DNA of 64,000 bases. It comes from Winogradskyella wandonensis. GTDB lineage: Bacteria > Bacteroidota > Bacteroidia > Flavobacteriales > Flavobacteriaceae. The notes under the pieces are model-generated. The model was not told the DNA's origin, did no database searches, and saw nothing but the letters and a program-made list of their open reading frames with translations. Position numbers and translations under genes: made by a program. Shown here piece by piece: positions 1 to 8,281 of this stretch. Positions within the stretch are counted from its first letter, which is position 1. Each line of letters opens with the position of its first letter. Location: contig NZ_SMGI01000001.1 in assembly GCF_004346845.1 (NCBI RefSeq), positions 589,020-653,019 of the forward strand, read 5' to 3'.

Positions 1-364
1 AATAACTAATGATATTGTAGAACTGCTGTCATCTACACAGTTTAAATGGCTTGGACGCTACGATAACGTTATTAATTCTGGCGGTGTTAAGCTTTTTCCG
101 GAACAGATTGAGGATAAGTTACATGCCGTAATCGATGAGCGATTTATTGTAGCTTCTGAACCCGATGATTCTCTCGGCGAAAAATTAGTGCTAATTATAG
201 AAAATCCTCGCGATTCTGTCGATAGTTTTAAAACTCGTATTAATCATCTAAAAGGCTTAACAAAGTACGAAGTCCCAAAAGAAATATACACCGTTAATAG
301 GTTTTTAGAAACCGCTAATGGTAAAATACAGCGTAAAAAAACTATTAATTCTGTTTTAGGGTAG
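1..364 (+). CDS. menE: AMP-dependent acyl-CoA ligase, C-terminal part (MenE-like)
   Basis: Partial gene entering from the left edge; reading frame 2 is open for 120 codons to TAG at 362-364. It carries the end of the ANL adenylating fold: the hinge and core GRYDNVINSGGVKLFP, then the mobile C-terminal domain ending in ETANGKIQRKK, whose Lys is the adenylation lysine of the family. MenE (O-succinylbenzoate-CoA ligase, menaquinone synthesis) has this spacing and short tail, and is the best guess for this phylum. Other small acyl-CoA ligases share these motifs and the substrate-specific N-terminal part lies outside the window. No terminator is evident before the next gene. Confidence 0.65.
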   Translation, partial: ITNDIVELLSSTQFKWLGRYDNVINSGGVKLFPEQIEDKLHAVIDERFIVASEPDDSLGEKLVLIIENPRDSVDSFKTRINHLKGLTKYEVPKEIYTVNRFLETANGKIQRKKTINSVLG

Positions 365-455
365 TTTACTCATCTAAGTATAAGGTTTACTCATTCTACA
401 TTTTATATCATCGGTATCGCATTTAGTTTTATAGAAACTTTTAAATGCAGAACCA

Positions 456-1067
456 ATGAAAACGCTAATCCAACTGGTTATCGTATTGTTTATAACAATA
501 CAACTCAATAGCCAAGAAAAACATGTAGAAACCGAATCTGTAACCCTAGAAAACCTTTTTACATTTATTGTAGACCATTTCGAGGACGATGGTAATCCGC
601 AGAACATCACCTTTTTATTAAAAACACATTCAGGTAGTTTTTCGAACGAAGACAAATTTATCTTAAAACAAACCTTTAAACTACTTTCAAAACGTCTTAC
701 AGAAGATGATTTTATTAGCATTGCTACTTATAACCATTACAGCGGCATCGCACTTGCCAAAACACCAGCTACACATCTAAAAAAGATGTTATACGCTGTT
801 GAGCATCCAAAAGAAAGCATCGAAGCATTTGCCAAAGATGGTATTGAGTTTGCCTATAAGTACGCCGACGTAAATTTTGAAGAAGATTATGACAATAAAG
901 TCATCATGATTCGCCTTCCAGAGCGTAAAGTTCTAGGTAATAATTCAGTAAAACCTAGTTTGGCAACTGTAGCTACAGCGACAACTAAACAAAAAGGTAA
1001 TGGCACTGCAATAGTACTATCTGCATTGGCGCTTTTACCAGAAATCATTCAAGTTATTAAAGATTAA
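456..1067 (+). CDS. Exported protein with degenerate vWA-like domain
   Basis: A 203-residue protein with a Sec signal peptide (about residues 1-19). Residues 50-152 align by eye with the vWA domain of the next gene: NITFLLKTHSGSF against NLTFLIDVSGSMG, TFKLLSKRL against AFKLLVNQL, and GIEFAYKYADVNFEEDYDNKVI against the helix-strand GINLAYKLAEKNFKENGNNRVI. The metal-site (MIDAS) Asp is absent and the later DGD motif is lost, so it probably cannot bind metal in the usual way. A hydrophobic C-terminal stretch (about 183-197, IVLSALALLPEII) could be a membrane anchor. It lies 22 bases before the vWA gene, so co-transcription is likely. The function is unknown; a decoy or structural partner is one inference. 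Confidence 0.7.
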   Translation: MKTLIQLVIVLFITIQLNSQEKHVETESVTLENLFTFIVDHFEDDGNPQNITFLLKTHSGSFSNEDKFILKQTFKLLSKRLTEDDFISIATYNHYSGIALAKTPATHLKKMLYAVEHPKESIEAFAKDGIEFAYKYADVNFEEDYDNKVIMIRLPERKVLGNNSVKPSLATVATATTKQKGNGTAIVLSALALLPEIIQVIKD

Positions 1068-1089
1068 ACATTCTCTAAACACATTTATT

Positions 1090-3402
1090 ATGAAAAATTT
1101 ATTACAACTATTCACAATTCTAATTGTAGCACTTCAGCTTCAAGCGCAACAAATCACCGTATCAGGTATTGTTACGGCCGCTAGTGACGGATTGCCATTA
1201 CCAGGCGTTAATGTTATTGTTAAAGGCACAGCAAACGGAACTCAAACAGATTTTGATGGTAAATATACTATCAATGCAATTGTCGGAGACCAATTAGTTT
1301 TCTCATTTGTAAGTATGAAGACATCAACTCGCACAATTGGTAAAAACCCAATTATTAATGTGGCTATGGAGGAAGATTCGGCAGCACTAGATGAAGTAGT
1401 AATTACTGGTTATTCTACAGGACGAAACTATTCTCCACCATCAAAAGCACAGTTAAAACGCAGAGCTCAGAAAGCATATCATAATAAGATTGCTAGTCAA
1501 ATAAATGGAAATTCTATCTCTCGTGCACTACAAGGTCAAGTTACGGGTGTAAATGTAAACACGGGTTCGGGGCAACCTGGACAGACATCACAAATTATTA
1601 TTAGAGGTAGCGCTTCTTTGTCTGGAAATAGAGAGCCTCTTTATATCATAGATGGAGTTCCAGTTAATGCAAATAAAGTGAAGCATCTTAATCCAGATAA
1701 CATCAAATCGGTTTCAGTTTTAAAAGATGCAAGTGCTACATCCATTTATGGCAGCCGTGCTAGTAATGGAGCCATAGTAATAAGTACTAATGGAACAAAA
1801 GTTAAAAATGCCAATAAGCTTTACATTATTGATGGTGTACCTGTAAAAAAGGAGGACAATTACATCGCTGAGAACTTACCCAAAACTCAGATTGATACTA
1901 AAATCGAATACTCTAAAGCCGAAGCTAAAAGAAAGTTTGGAAAAGTCGCTAAGGAAGGCTGTATAGTTATAACAACTAAACAAGGTAACTTTAGAATACA
2001 GTCTAATGAGACGTATGCGGTTATAGAGGAGAATAGTTTTGAAAGAACTACACTTTCACCTTTGTCTACGTTTTCTATCGATGTTGATAAGGCCTCTTAT
2101 AGTAATGTAAGACGGATGATTAACAGTGGTGAATCTATTCAGCCAGATGCCGTGAAGATTGAAGAAATGGTTAATTACTTTAATTATGATTATCCTCAGC
2201 CAACTGACGAACATCCATTTTCTATAAACACTGAAGTTGTTAAAACGCCTTGGCATACAGATACACAGCTCGTTAGAATTGGGCTTCAAGGAAAAACGTA
2301 CAAAAACGAAGAATTACCGCTATCTAACTTAACGTTTTTAATCGACGTCTCGGGTTCAATGGGTAGTCCCAATAAATTGCCACTTCTAAAATCGGCATTT
2401 AAATTATTGGTTAATCAACTGCGAAAAGAAGATAAGGTTTCCATAGTTGTATATGCTGGTGCAGCAGGCGTGGTACTAGAGCCAACTTCAGGAGACAAAA
2501 AAGCGAAGATTATTGCGGCTTTAGATAATTTAAATTCTGGAGGTTCTACAGCTGGTGGCGCTGGGATAAACCTTGCTTATAAATTGGCTGAGAAGAACTT
2601 TAAAGAGAATGGAAATAACAGAGTGATTTTAGCAACTGATGGCGATTTTAATGTGGGAGAATCTAGTGATAAGGCTATGGAGAAACTCATTGAAGAAAAA
2701 CGTAAATCAGGTGTGTTTTTATCGGTTTTAGGTTTTGGATACGGGAATTATAAAGACTCAAAATTAGAGACTTTAGCTGATAAAGGAAATGGTAATCATG
2801 CCTATATCGATACCATGCAAGAAGCTAATAAAGTTTTCGGGAAAGAATTTGGAGGCACGCTTTATACGATTGCTAAGGATGTGAAAATTCAAGTTGAATT
2901 TAATCCTAACAAAGTACAGGCTTATAGACTTATTGGTTACGAAAATAGATTGCTTAATGACGAAGATTTTGTGGATGACACTAAAGATGCAGGTGAATTA
3001 GGTAGCGGACATACTGTGACAGCTTTATATGAAGTAGTGCCTACTGGAATAGAAACAAAATATTTAAATAATGTCGCAGATTTAAAGTATACAGAAAACA
3101 AGGTTAGCGATAACTATAACGATGAATTGTTTACCGTAAAATTTAGATACAAAAAACCAGATGAAAATCAGAGTATAGAAATGGTTCATGTACAAAATAC
3201 TAATATCGTTCAAGCATCCGAGGATATGAACTTTGCTTCTGCTGTGGCTCTGTTTGGAATGCAACTAAGACAATCACAATATTTTAATAATGCTTCAGTA
3301 GAAAAAGTCTTAGAACTTGCCGAGAGTGGAAGAGGTGAAGATAAAGATGGCTATAGAGCAGAGTTTATTAGATTGGTAAAATCTTCTAATACAACTTACT
3401 AA
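1090..3402 (+). CDS. CarboxypepD-reg/TonB-plug/vWA (YfbK-like) fusion protein
   Basis: A 770-residue exported protein with a signal peptide at 1-19. Order: carboxypeptidase-regulatory beta-sandwich (about 22-95, with GVNVIVKGTANGTQTDFDGKY), TonB-plug-like segment (about 100-235, LYIIDGVPV then LKDASATSIYGSRASNGAIV), a second half-plug (242-299, again LYIIDGVPV), a YfbK-type N-terminal vWF_A module (about 320-400), a vWA domain with intact MIDAS DVSGS at 419-423 and DGD at 517-519, and a C-terminal DUF3520-type region. There is no beta-barrel, so it is not a transporter although its first 235 residues mimic SusC. It probably acts in the periplasm or at the surface in protein-protein contacts. 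The upstream gene encodes a degenerate copy of the same vWA fold. Confidence 0.85.
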   Translation: MKNLLQLFTILIVALQLQAQQITVSGIVTAASDGLPLPGVNVIVKGTANGTQTDFDGKYTINAIVGDQLVFSFVSMKTSTRTIGKNPIINVAMEEDSAALDEVVITGYSTGRNYSPPSKAQLKRRAQKAYHNKIASQINGNSISRALQGQVTGVNVNTGSGQPGQTSQIIIRGSASLSGNREPLYIIDGVPVNANKVKHLNPDNIKSVSVLKDASATSIYGSRASNGAIVISTNGTKVKNANKLYIIDGVPVKKEDNYIAENLPKTQIDTKIEYSKAEAKRKFGKVAKEGCIVITTKQGNFRIQSNETYAVIEENSFERTTLSPLSTFSIDVDKASYSNVRRMINSGESIQPDAVKIEEMVNYFNYDYPQPTDEHPFSINTEVVKTPWHTDTQLVRIGLQGKTYKNEELPLSNLTFLIDVSGSMGSPNKLPLLKSAFKLLVNQLRKEDKVSIVVYAGAAGVVLEPTSGDKKAKIIAALDNLNSGGSTAGGAGINLAYKLAEKNFKENGNNRVILATDGDFNVGESSDKAMEKLIEEKRKSGVFLSVLGFGYGNYKDSKLETLADKGNGNHAYIDTMQEANKVFGKEFGGTLYTIAKDVKIQVEFNPNKVQAYRLIGYENRLLNDEDFVDDTKDAGELGSGHTVTALYEVVPTGIETKYLNNVADLKYTENKVSDNYNDELFTVKFRYKKPDENQSIEMVHVQNTNIVQASEDMNFASAVALFGMQLRQSQYFNNASVEKVLELAESGRGEDKDGYRAEFIRLVKSSNTTY

Positions 3403-3422
3403 TTCAATATCTTATATAAAAC

Positions 3423-3451
3423 AAAACCCCGATGAACATCATCGGGGTTTT
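3423..3451. terminator. Bidirectional intrinsic terminator
   Basis: Perfect 13-bp inverted repeat (3423-3435 and 3439-3451) with a 3-base loop, GC core ccccgatga, and A/T runs on both sides. It sits between the convergent vWA and OmpA genes and can serve both strands. Confidence 0.9.
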
Positions 3452-3471
3452 TAATAACTTAAAATTAATGC

Positions 3472-4329
3472 TTAGTTACCAGCAGAAAGATTTTTCATTT
3501 CTTCTTCTATCATATCGTAGAACTCATCAATTTTTGGTAATACAATAATACGTGTACGTCTGTTTTTCGCTCTATTTTCAGCAGTATCATTTTCAACTAG
3601 AGGTACGTAAGAACTACGTCCAGCTGCGATTAATTGCTGAGGATTTACTTCAAGACTTTCTAAGACTCTTACTACAGATGTTGCACGTTTTACACTTAAA
3701 TCCCAGTTGTCTAACAGTGGTGGTTTGTTGTATGGTACATTATCTGTGTGTGATTCTACCATAGCTTCAAAATTAGGCTTACTGTTAATTACTTTAGCTA
3801 CTTTTCCTAATACTTCTTTAGCACGAGTTGTTACATTATAGCTGCCACTCTTAAATAATAACTTATCAGCAATAGAAATAAACACAACACCTTTCTCAAC
3901 GTTAACCTCGATGTCTGGGTCGTTGATACCAACTTCTTTCTTTAAGCTAGTTACAATAGCTAGTGTTACACTATCTTTTCTATTTAAAGCATCTTGAAGA
4001 CGTGTAATTTTTAAATCACGTTCTTTTAAAGACTCTAGCGATTTCTCAAGGTTTTCTGCACCTTTACTAGTCAGCTCTGTTAAATCTTGTGAGCTTTTAA
4101 TTAACGCCTCGTTGCTACGACGCATATCTGCTAACTGTTCTCTTAGACCTTCTAAACGCGCATTCGCCGCAGCTTGGTCAGACAAACAAGCATTAAGCTT
4201 TACTGTAGCCGTATTTAATAAATCTTGTGTTTCTTTTTGTTTTTCTTGTAATGCTAAATAATCTTTTTTAGATACGCATGCCGTCAGTATAAGCAAAGCA
4301 CCTAAACTTAAAAGAATTGATTTTCTCAT
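3472..4329 (-). CDS. OmpA/MotB-type peptidoglycan-binding lipoprotein
   Basis: A 285-residue lipoprotein: lipobox ILTAC puts the lipidated Cys at residue 17. A long coiled coil (about 20-125) precedes an OmpA C-terminal domain (about 145-275) with VESHTDNVPYN, RATSVVRVLE and the NRRTRIIVLP ending that bind meso-diaminopimelate in peptidoglycan. The expected role is tethering the outer membrane to the cell wall. The architecture matches OmpA-family proteins often annotated as MotB-like in Bacteroidota; it is not a flagellar motor part, since no flagellar genes are present. It appears monocistronic, with 90 bases to the next minus-strand gene upstream. Confidence 0.88.
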   Translation of the reverse strand: MRKSILLSLGALLILTACVSKKDYLALQEKQKETQDLLNTATVKLNACLSDQAAANARLEGLREQLADMRRSNEALIKSSQDLTELTSKGAENLEKSLESLKERDLKITRLQDALNRKDSVTLAIVTSLKKEVGINDPDIEVNVEKGVVFISIADKLLFKSGSYNVTTRAKEVLGKVAKVINSKPNFEAMVESHTDNVPYNKPPLLDNWDLSVKRATSVVRVLESLEVNPQQLIAAGRSSYVPLVENDTAENRAKNRRTRIIVLPKIDEFYDMIEEEMKNLSAGN

Positions 4330-4419
4330 AATGAAATAATAATTTAATGTTTTAAATCAGTACAAAACTATAGAAAAGAAAGGCGTTAGCGTAACTGATT
4401 AACAAAAACTTTAACAGAT

Positions 4420-5421
4420 TTATAAACAGTTAAATTTTCGTTTCTTTTTAATGAAGTAATCCCACACAATAGAAGTGCTACTATAATAGCCAGATTTCTT
4501 TTTTAAAGTGTTGCGCTGCTTTAGTAATCTTGGTAGTGATAGATAAAAACTTCCATGGGCTTTTAGAATTGAAAAGAAGAATAAAGGCTGACCTTTTAGT
4601 AAAAATCGAATCCCAGCGATACCATCTAAAACCATTCTAGTTAAAACACGACTAAGTACATTTCTATCTGTGTTTTTAACCAAAGTAAAAAGGCTGTTTC
4701 TAAAGTTTAAGTAAGTCTTTCGTGGACTTGTATTCTGTAAGGTAGCACCACCAACATGATAAACCGTAGAGCTTCCGACATATTTACTTAGATAACCATT
4801 GTTATAGGCACGCCAACATAAGTCAATTTCTTCCATGTGTGCAAAGTAAGATTCATCAAAGCCATTCAAATCTTTAAAAACCTGATTTTTAATAAAAAAA
4901 CAAGCACCTGATGCCCAAAATATATGTATGTTTTCGTTGTATTGACCAATATCTTCTTCAATAGTGTCAAAAATACGGCCACGACAATATGGATAGCCGT
5001 ACTTATCTATAAATCCGCCTGCTGCACCAGCATATTCAAAATACGATTTCTTTTTATAGTCTAAGATTTTTGGCTGAATAATGGCTACATTATCAGCGTT
5101 GTATTCTTCAATAACAGGAAGTAACCAGTCTTTAGTGACTTCAATATCGCTATTTAAAAGGCAAAGAATAGGCGCTTCAATATGCTTTAAAGCATCATTA
5201 TAACCTTTGGCATAGCCACCATTTTCTATATTCTGAATGATTTCTACTTCTGGAAATTTTTCAGTTATAAAACTTACCGAGTCATCAGTCGAGGCATTAT
5301 CGGCAACATAGATTTTGGCTTCAGCAGAATGTTGTATTACTGAAGGCAGAAACTGCTCTAAAAGGGCTTTTCCATTCCAGTTGAGTATAACTACGGCGAT
5401 ATCTTTACTACTGTAATTCAT
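4420..5421 (-). CDS. Glycosyltransferase family 2 (rhamnosyltransferase-like)
   Basis: A 333-residue cytoplasmic or membrane-peripheral GT-A transferase. N-terminal AVVILNWNGKALLEQFLPSV and ADNASTDDS form the nucleotide-sugar site; LLNSDIEV holds the metal-binding DxD-like motif near residue 115; FDESYFAHMEEIDLCWRA is the acceptor/catalytic region typical of the rhamnosyltransferase-like branch. A basic, hydrophobic C-terminus may touch the membrane. Its ATG overlaps the stop of the upstream HsdR_N-type gene by four bases (ATGA), so the two are translationally coupled. Likely substrates are lipopolysaccharide or other envelope glycans, but the donor cannot be read from sequence. Confidence 0.88.
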   Translation of the reverse strand: MNYSSKDIAVVILNWNGKALLEQFLPSVIQHSAEAKIYVADNASTDDSVSFITEKFPEVEIIQNIENGGYAKGYNDALKHIEAPILCLLNSDIEVTKDWLLPVIEEYNADNVAIIQPKILDYKKKSYFEYAGAAGGFIDKYGYPYCRGRIFDTIEEDIGQYNENIHIFWASGACFFIKNQVFKDLNGFDESYFAHMEEIDLCWRAYNNGYLSKYVGSSTVYHVGGATLQNTSPRKTYLNFRNSLFTLVKNTDRNVLSRVLTRMVLDGIAGIRFLLKGQPLFFFSILKAHGSFYLSLPRLLKQRNTLKKKSGYYSSTSIVWDYFIKKKRKFNCL

Positions 5422-5864
5422 TGATTGTAATCTGGGATATCTTTTAGAAAATCATAGTGTTGCGCTTCGAAGTCCATCTGACAATAATAATGATTTATTC
5501 CGTTGGTTACCATCAGATAAGTCGCATTTAGCGTCATATTATATCGTGCTATTTGGTCAAAAGTAGCTTGATTGATTTTAATTTTTGGAGCTTTACATTC
5601 TACAATCAAAAAAATAGAACTATCTGGATTAAACACCACGATGTCGTAACGTTTTTTTAAGCCATTGACCGTGAGTTCTTTTTCGACGTTGATGAGTGAT
5701 TTTGGATATTTTTTTTCAGAAATTAAATAATGTACACAGTGTTGACGCACCCATTCTTCGGGTTGTAAAACCACAAATTTTTTGCGAATAATATCAAAAA
5801 TAGAAACTTTATTTTCTGTACTTTTGAAACGGTAGTCGAACTTTGGAAAATTAAGGTCTTGCAC
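5418..5864 (-). CDS. Stand-alone HsdR_N-type (PD-(D/E)xK fold) protein
   Basis: A 148-residue protein resembling only the N-terminal nuclease-like domain of type I restriction HsdR (HSDR_N_2 family). Candidate PD-(D/E)xK residues are E62, D74 in KRYDIVVFNP and E89/K91 in IVECKAP. I use the GTG at 5864 because it gives MQDLNFPKFDYRFK, which agrees with my recollection of the family N-terminus; the ATG at 5966 would add 34 residues overlapping the divergent holA start. No helicase, HsdM or HsdS is nearby, so it is not part of a type I system. It is coupled to the GT2 gene downstream. Its cellular role is unknown. Confidence 0.8.
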   Translation of the reverse strand: MQDLNFPKFDYRFKSTENKVSIFDIIRKKFVVLQPEEWVRQHCVHYLISEKKYPKSLINVEKELTVNGLKKRYDIVVFNPDSSIFLIVECKAPKIKINQATFDQIARYNMTLNATYLMVTNGINHYYCQMDFEAQHYDFLKDIPDYNQ

Positions 5865-5953
5865 TACACAAAGGTAATTTTCAATCCCCAAATAGCAAAT
5901 CTCAAATCCATTCTTTTTAGAATTAAGTTTTTGAAATTTGAAACTTTTATTAG

Positions 5954-6958
5954 TTGGAAGAAGCAAAACAAATAGTCACGGACATTCAGCAAGGTCATAT
6001 TAAGCCTATCTATTTTTTAATGGGAGAGGAGCCTTATTACATTGATAAGATTTCGGAATACATAGAAAACAATATTCTTGATGAAGCGGAAAAAGGTTTT
6101 AACCAAATGGTGCTTTATGGTCGTGATGTGGCAATAGACGATATTGTTAGCAATGCCAAACGGTATCCAATGATGTCCGAAAGACAAGTAGTTATCGTTA
6201 AAGAAGCGCAAGATTTAAGTCGTTCTATAGAAAAACTTGTCGATTATGCCAATAATCCTCAGCCAACAACAGTCTTAGTGCTAAACTATAAATACAAGAA
6301 GATTGATAAGCGAAAAGGCTTATACAAATCACTAAAGAAAACAGGTGTTGTTTTTGAAAGTAAAAAACTTTACGATAATCAAGTACCTGATTGGATTCGT
6401 CGTGTTCTATCGGGTCAAGGTTATCAGATTACGCCTAAAGCGGCTCAGATGCTGGTGGAATTTTTAGGAACGGACTTATCTAAGATTGAAAACGAACTCA
6501 ATAAACTAAAAATCGTATTACCACAAGGCTCTCAAATTACACCTGAAGCTATTGAAGAAAACATAGGCATTAGTAAAGACTTCAATAATTTTGAATTGCG
6601 CAAAGCTATTGGCGAGCGTAATATGACAAAAGCGTTTAGAATTGTAAAGTATTTTGGAGACAATCCAAAAGACAACCCGATGGTTGTTACAGTGTCCTTA
6701 CTATTTAATTTCTTCTCGCAATTGTTACAATACCATGGATTAAACGATAAGTCGCCGCGAACTGTGGCTTCTGCATTAAAAATCAATCCATATTTTGTAA
6801 ATGAATATACGAGTGCCGCTCGTAATTTTCCGATTAAAAATGTAAGTAAAATCGTAGCACTACTGCGAGAGTTCGATGTTAAGGGAAAAGGTGTTGGTGC
6901 TAATGCTACACCACAGGGCGATTTGCTAAAGGAATTGTTGGTTAAGATTTTTGGTTAG
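5954..6958 (+). CDS. holA: DNA polymerase III subunit delta
   Basis: The delta subunit opens the beta sliding clamp within the clamp loader. The 334-residue length fits HolA. N-terminal IKPIYFLMGEEPYYIDKI is the hallmark start of the AAA-like domain, followed by SERQVVIVKEAQDL; the middle and C-terminal helical collar region contains FNNFELRKAIGERN. The start is TTG at 5954; no ATG lies close enough to preserve the conserved N-terminus. It is divergent from the HsdR_N-type gene with about 90 bases between the chosen starts, and its stop overlaps the convergent gene's stop (6955-6958). Confidence 0.92.
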   Translation: MEEAKQIVTDIQQGHIKPIYFLMGEEPYYIDKISEYIENNILDEAEKGFNQMVLYGRDVAIDDIVSNAKRYPMMSERQVVIVKEAQDLSRSIEKLVDYANNPQPTTVLVLNYKYKKIDKRKGLYKSLKKTGVVFESKKLYDNQVPDWIRRVLSGQGYQITPKAAQMLVEFLGTDLSKIENELNKLKIVLPQGSQITPEAIEENIGISKDFNNFELRKAIGERNMTKAFRIVKYFGDNPKDNPMVVTVSLLFNFFSQLLQYHGLNDKSPRTVASALKINPYFVNEYTSAARNFPIKNVSKIVALLREFDVKGKGVGANATPQGDLLKELLVKIFG

Positions 6959-7713
6959 TTACCCTCAGTTTCTTCATCAGATGCATCCTTTTTTATTGGC
7001 TTTGCCTTTTTATAAATAGGAATTAAGTACGAAATATTATATCCAAAGCCTGCGCCAACGATACCGCTGTCGTAAGTACGGTTAAAACCTGGGATATAGA
7101 GATTTTCAAAATTATCTGGACTAGTTTCCGAAACCAAGAACTTTAATTGAAGATTAACGCCCATAAAAAGATTATTTAGTACTTCGGCCTTAACACCTAA
7201 AATAATTTCGCCCCAAATGGCAGATAATCCATTAAATTCTTCGGGGTTAGTTACGGTAAATTGTTCTCCAAAATATTGATTATTAACATCGTAGATAGTG
7301 TAACTGTTAAGTGTCTGACTAAAAGAACTTACGCCAACTCTAAATCCAGAATATATCATGTTCTCCATATCGAGCCAGTTGCGGTATAAATTATAATCTA
7401 CACCAGCCTTAAAATAACTTCCTTTTGCTGTTGAATTTAAAAAGTCGTTAGATAAGGTTCGTTCTTCGTTGCCAATCTCACCAGCAAGGTATAATCGCTG
7501 CGATAAACGGTAATCACCATTAATTTCAAAACCTTGATAATTGTCATCAAAAAAACTACGGGCTAATTTTGAAATATCTGCACCAAGACGCAAACCATAT
7601 TTTTGCTGGATTGCTGTAGTGTCCGTAGCTGTTTCAGTGTCTTCTGTTTGCCCAATGGCTATTGAGGAAAACAGCAAAAAAATAATTAAATTATTAATGA
7701 AATATCTGTACAT
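6955..7713 (-). CDS. DUF6048-like outer-membrane beta-barrel protein
   Basis: A 252-residue exported protein: signal peptide at about 1-21 (ending AIGQ) followed by alternating polar/aromatic strands such as YRLSQRLYLAGEIGNE, GSYFKAGVDYNLY and GIVGAGFGYNISYLIP, as expected of a beta-barrel. It ends in a charged acidic tail. The order DUF6048, DUF6452, RlmD-family methyltransferase is one I recall from Flavobacteriaceae, which supports the family call; the function is unknown. Its start lies inside the 3' end of the DUF6452 gene (20-base overlap), indicating coupled translation. Confidence 0.75.
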   Translation of the reverse strand: MYRYFINNLIIFLLFSSIAIGQTEDTETATDTTAIQQKYGLRLGADISKLARSFFDDNYQGFEINGDYRLSQRLYLAGEIGNEERTLSNDFLNSTAKGSYFKAGVDYNLYRNWLDMENMIYSGFRVGVSSFSQTLNSYTIYDVNNQYFGEQFTVTNPEEFNGLSAIWGEIILGVKAEVLNNLFMGVNLQLKFLVSETSPDNFENLYIPGFNRTYDSGIVGAGFGYNISYLIPIYKKAKPIKKDASDEETEGN

Positions 7714-8281
7714 GAGGAGCGTCTTCGTTTTCTACAGTTATTGGTAGTTCTAGGGCATCAAAATATTGTATATCTTGTATCCAATTGTTACCGTCATCTA
7801 TAATTTCCACAACCACATTTTTAAATATACTTTTAAAGCCACATGCTCTTGAAATATATATAAACTCAGTTTCGTAGGTAACTTCTATAATATCGATGTT
7901 AGAGTCCGTTGTATCATCGTCATTTAATCTTAAATTTGTGTCCTTTTCAAAAAAATAGCGCTGAGTAATAAGTTGATTTTCTGATTCAATCAAAAATGGA
8001 AGTCCAATAGTATTGGTGTTTCGGTTAAATACGCGCTCTTGACCGAATGGTTCTACTAAAATTGCCCCAGAAATATCATTGTCGTCTGGTACAACTATAT
8101 CAGGGTCATCTGCATAAACTGAAAGTCGTGTTACGGTCTTTGGTACATCTGTATCAACAGCATCGAAGAATTCAATTAATAATCTCGGCGTTGTAGGAGT
8201 GCCTTCTGCACAGATGTCATCGCGCTCGCAAGAAAAAAAGATTAACGTAATTAGAAGAAATAGATATGATTGTTTTTTCAT
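7694..8281 (-). CDS. DUF6452 family lipoprotein
   Basis: A 195-residue protein with lipobox LIFFSC (Cys at 18), hence a predicted lipoprotein. RLLIEFFDAVDTDVPKTVTR after the mature N-terminus, and beta-rich segments such as ITQRYFFEKDTNLRLND, match what I know of DUF6452. Its start overlaps the stop of the RlmD-family gene by one base (TAATG), so it is the second gene of a tight minus-strand operon. No enzymatic motif is visible; the biological role is unknown. Confidence 0.8.
   Translation of the reverse strand: MKKQSYLFLLITLIFFSCERDDICAEGTPTTPRLLIEFFDAVDTDVPKTVTRLSVYADDPDIVVPDDNDISGAILVEPFGQERVFNRNTNTIGLPFLIESENQLITQRYFFEKDTNLRLNDDDTTDSNIDIIEVTYETEFIYISRACGFKSIFKNVVVEIIDDGNNWIQDIQYFDALELPITVENEDAPHVQIFH

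Noticed and set aside
5418..5864. Type I restriction system
   Set aside because: Only an HsdR_N-type domain; no helicase, HsdM or HsdS in the region.
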